Positions 6,203 through 8,053 of a stretch of DNA of 8,053 bases are shown here, one piece after another; within the stretch, counting starts at the first letter, position 1; each line of letters opens with the position of its first letter. Position numbers and translations under genes: made by a program. The stretch covers positions 1 to 8,053 of the forward strand of contig JASLEM010000139.1 of NCBI GenBank assembly GCA_030151165.1. The letters run 5' to 3'. The stretch comes from Burkholderiaceae bacterium (GTDB lineage Bacteria; Pseudomonadota; Gammaproteobacteria; Burkholderiales; Burkholderiaceae). The notes below the pieces were generated by a model. It searched no databases. It was given only the letters and a program-made list of their open reading frames with translations, and had not been told where the DNA came from.

Positions 6203-6241
6203 CCTTGGCGCGAGCGGGACGAAGCTTCATCCTCGCCAAGG
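6203..6241 (+). promoter_or_regulatory. Inverted repeat in the ppx leader covering its Shine-Dalgarno
   Basis: CCTTGGCG (6203-6210) and CGCCAAGG (6234-6241) are perfect 8-bp inverted arms with a 23-nt loop containing the palindrome GAAGCTTC (6221-6228). The downstream arm carries AAGG (6238-6241), the only Shine-Dalgarno-like run before the ppx ATG, 13 bases away. If transcription starts upstream of 6203, the stem could limit ribosome access; otherwise it may be a protein-binding dyad. Pairing is seen; regulation is inferred. Confidence 0.4.
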
Positions 6242-6254
6242 CACAATCACGCGC

Positions 6255-7757
6255 ATGTCCTTGACTCCTCCTACCGCTGTCGGCCCGCTTGCCGCGATCG
6301 ACATGGGCTCCAACAGCTTTCGTCTCGAGATCGGTCAAGTGCAGGACGGCCGCTACCGGCGCCATCTGTACCTGAAGGAGACCGTGCGTCTCGGCGCCGG
6401 GCTCGATGTCGACGGCATGCTCACCGAAGAGGCCACCGAGCGTGGCCTCAAATGTCTCTCGAGCTTCGCGCAGACCCTGAAGACGTCGGCACCGATGCAG
6501 GTGCGCGCCGTCGCGACGCAGACGCTGCGCGAGGCGCGCAACCGCGACCAGTTCCTGCTGCGCGCCGAAGCGGCGCTGGGCCATCCGATCGAGATCATCT
6601 CCGGCCGCGAGGAGGCGCGCCTGATCTACGCGGGCGTCGCCTTCCTGCAGCCGTCGACCAAGCCGCGGCTGGTGATCGACATCGGCGGCCGGTCGACCGA
6701 GATGATCCTCGGCAACGGGCGCGCGCCGCGCGTCGCCGAGTCGTTCCAGGTGGGTTGCGTCAGCCTGTCGATGCGCTATTTCCCCGAAGGCCGCTACACG
6801 CGCTCCGCGTTCCGTGCCGCCCAGGTCGCAGCCGGTGCGGAACTGGAAGAGGCGCTGGTGCCGTTCGCTCGTCGCCACTGGCGCGAAGCGCTGGGCTCGT
6901 CGGGAACGGCGGGCGCGGTGTCGGACGTGCTGCGCGCCAACGGCCGGAGCGACGGTCGGATCACACCGGACGGCCTGCGCTGGCTGATCGAGCGCTGCCT
7001 GGAAGCCGGCCATATCGACAAGCTCGACATTCCCGGCATGAAGCCGGAGCGCCGGCCGGTCATCGCCGGCGGTCTCGCGATTCTCTACACGCTCGCGGCG
7101 CAATTCGGCATCGAGGAATTGCTGCCGGCCAAGGGCGCGCTGCGCCAGGGCGTCATCGTCGACCTGAGCGAGCGCCTGGCCGCCGGCCACGAGGAGCGCG
7201 GTCACGACCTGCGCGACACGACGGTCGGCGAGCTGCAGCATCGCTTCCATGTCGACATGGCGCAGGCCGCCCGCGTGGGTGACGCGGCGCAGCGCCTGTT
7301 CAACGACGCCTGGCCGAACGCCGACGCCGAGACGCACAACGAGCTGCGCTGGGCGGCGGCTCTGCACGAAGTCGGGCTGATGGTGTCGCACCACGACCAT
7401 CACCGGCACAGCGCTTATGTGGTGTCGCATGTCGATGCCCCGGGCTTCTCGCAGAGCCAGCAGCGTCGACTGGGCGAGCTGGTGCTCGGGCAGCGCGGCG
7501 GTTTGCGCAAGATCGAGGGTGGACTGTCGCGCGAGGTGACGGCGTGGCAGGTGCTCTGCCTGCGGCTCGCGGTGATCGAGTGCCACGCGCGGGGTGAAGT
7601 CGACGCCAGCGGGTTGCGTCTGCGCCGCTCGGGCAACGAGGCCCACCTGAGTTTCTCGAGCGAGTGGGCCGACGAGCATCCGCGCACGGCTTACCTCATG
7701 CGCGAAGAAGCCGATCTGTGGGCGCGACAAGGCGTGCTGCTGCTGAAGCTCGACTGA
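6255..7757 (+). CDS. ppx: Exopolyphosphatase, Ppx/GppA family
   Basis: The protein has 500 residues, close to the 513 of E. coli Ppx. The ASKHA-fold half holds the phosphate 1 loop AAIDMGSNSFRLEIG (13-27), the segment ISGREEARLIYAGV (115-128) where Glu120 should match catalytic Glu121 of E. coli Ppx, and the phosphate 2 loop VIDIGGRSTEMILG (140-153). Arg145 replaces the third Gly of the E. coli GGGSTE loop. The C-terminal helical half (from about 315) has the HD-like AALHEVGLMVSHHDHHRHSAYVV (368-390). The enzyme removes terminal phosphates from polyphosphate and in some members hydrolyses pppGpp; length and the HD-like domain favour Ppx over GppA, but both activities are possible. The start is ATG 6255; no in-frame alternative fits. 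The partner ppk is not in the window. A leader inverted repeat precedes the gene and a bidirectional terminator follows 40 bp after the stop. Confidence 0.95.
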   Translation: MSLTPPTAVGPLAAIDMGSNSFRLEIGQVQDGRYRRHLYLKETVRLGAGLDVDGMLTEEATERGLKCLSSFAQTLKTSAPMQVRAVATQTLREARNRDQFLLRAEAALGHPIEIISGREEARLIYAGVAFLQPSTKPRLVIDIGGRSTEMILGNGRAPRVAESFQVGCVSLSMRYFPEGRYTRSAFRAAQVAAGAELEEALVPFARRHWREALGSSGTAGAVSDVLRANGRSDGRITPDGLRWLIERCLEAGHIDKLDIPGMKPERRPVIAGGLAILYTLAAQFGIEELLPAKGALRQGVIVDLSERLAAGHEERGHDLRDTTVGELQHRFHVDMAQAARVGDAAQRLFNDAWPNADAETHNELRWAAALHEVGLMVSHHDHHRHSAYVVSHVDAPGFSQSQQRRLGELVLGQRGGLRKIEGGLSREVTAWQVLCLRLAVIECHARGEVDASGLRLRRSGNEAHLSFSSEWADEHPRTAYLMREEADLWARQGVLLLKLD

Positions 7758-7797
7758 CGGGCCTTCGGCTTCAGCCCAGCAAGTTGCCCAGCAATGC

Positions 7798-7826
7798 AAA
7801 ACGCCTGACGAAAGTCAGGCGTTTTT
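7798..7826. terminator. Bidirectional intrinsic terminator between ppx and the rRNA operon
   Basis: A perfect 12-bp stem joins 7798-7809 to 7814-7825 with a GAAA tetraloop (7810-7813). The arms begin with AAAA and end in a T run, so both strands see a GC-rich stem followed by Ts. On the plus strand it ends ppx; on the minus strand it is a second barrier behind the rRNA operon. Confidence 0.92.
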
Positions 7827-7894
7827 GTTTGTTCGGCGTCGAATACTTTAGCCGCCCGAATATTTGGACGCTTATAAAACTCTGCCCGCAAAGC

Positions 7895-7922
7895 AAAACG
7901 CCCGAGCTGGAGAGCTCGGGCG
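7895..7922 (-). terminator. Intrinsic terminator of the rRNA operon
   Basis: A perfect 10-bp stem joins 7899-7908 (CGCCCGAGCT) to 7913-7922 (AGCTCGGGCG) around GGAG. On the minus strand it is followed by TTTT (7898-7895) and lies 14 bases beyond the 5S 3' end. No T tract follows on the plus strand, so it acts in the minus direction. Confidence 0.92.
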
Positions 7923-7936
7923 GTTCACTGGATATT

Positions 7937-8052
7937 AGCCTGACAATGTCCTACTTTCACACGGGAACCCGCACTATCATCGGCGCAGAGGCGTTTCACT
8001 TTCCTGTTCGGGATGGGAAGGAGTGGGACCACCTCGCTATGGTCATCAGGCT
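7937..8052 (-). rRNA. rrf: 5S ribosomal RNA
   Basis: Read on the minus strand this is a complete or nearly complete 5S rRNA of about 116 nt. Landmarks are GATGACCATAGCGAG near the 5' end, GGTCCCACTCCTTCCCATCC, CCGAACAGGAAAGTGAAACGC, GCCGATGATAGTGCGGG and CCCGTGTGAAAGTAGG. The ends pair as helix I: AGCCTGATG from 8052 with the 3' tail TTGTCAGGCT ending at 7937. The sequence is betaproteobacterial in character. It is the last gene of an rRNA operon entering from beyond the right edge, where 23S should lie. The exact mature ends may differ by one or two bases. Confidence 0.96.
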
Positions 8053-8053
8053 T

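Noticed and set aside
6147..7799. Long open frame on the minus strand continuing upstream of the hydrolase across all of ppx
   Set aside because: It is antisense to a well-supported Ppx, low in recognisable motifs, and explained by GC-rich codon use leaving few stops. The AGGAG-GTG start at 6146 separates the real gene.
7691..7891. 66-codon minus-strand frame at the ppx end
   Set aside because: It runs through the bidirectional terminator, has a TTG start without a ribosome binding site, and has no recognisable domain.
7758..7936. Possible tRNA between ppx and 5S
   Set aside because: No cloverleaf or T-loop GGTTCRA pattern; the region is explained by two terminators and a spacer.
1..8053. 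Mobile element, CRISPR array, toxin-antitoxin or defence system
   Set aside because: No transposase, integrase, phased repeats or small paired genes were seen; composition is uniform apart from the rRNA end.

Overview
The window is high-GC, densely packed bacterial DNA. It looks like a betaproteobacterium, most likely Burkholderiales. The reasons are the betaproteobacterial character of the 5S rRNA at the right edge, the strong GC bias at third codon positions, and the style of the Ppx, UspA and EamA proteins. It reads as ordinary chromosome: I see no phage, insertion sequence, CRISPR array or integration site.

Left part (1-2807): the 3' end of a Rieske-type ring-hydroxylating oxygenase alpha subunit (+) meets a LysR-type regulator (-) tail to tail, with the stop codons 6 bp apart. 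The regulator is divergent, across about 140 bp, from a clear D-tartrate dehydratase of the enolase superfamily (tarD). The shared intergenic region holds two adjacent 19-bp dyads and a pair of 7-bp direct repeats 21 bp apart, all good operator candidates. A regulator controlling tarD from this region is the natural reading, but it is inference.

Middle part (2865-5270): an EamA/DMT-family ten-helix transporter is followed after 1 bp by a two-domain 3-mercaptopyruvate/thiosulfate sulfurtransferase with an intact CGSGVTA active loop, so the two are probably translationally coupled. Both may be cotranscribed with tarD (57-bp gap). After a 209-bp spacer comes a single-domain universal stress protein with a strong Shine-Dalgarno.

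Right part (5271-8053): a dienelactone-hydrolase-family protein (-), starting at GTG behind a good AGGAG, is convergent with uspA and divergent from an exopolyphosphatase (ppx, +). The ppx leader contains an 8-bp inverted repeat whose downstream arm covers the only Shine-Dalgarno-like sequence. After ppx, a perfect 12-bp-stem hairpin with A and T tracts on its two sides forms a bidirectional terminator. Facing it is the end of an rRNA operon on the minus strand: 5S rRNA, then its own terminator.

No previously undescribed system is evident. The points most worth a second look are the tarD/LysR control region, the coupled transporter-sulfurtransferase pair, the ppx leader hairpin, and a terminator stem that reuses the 5S helix I sequence. 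No gene-free stretch exceeds 300 bases.
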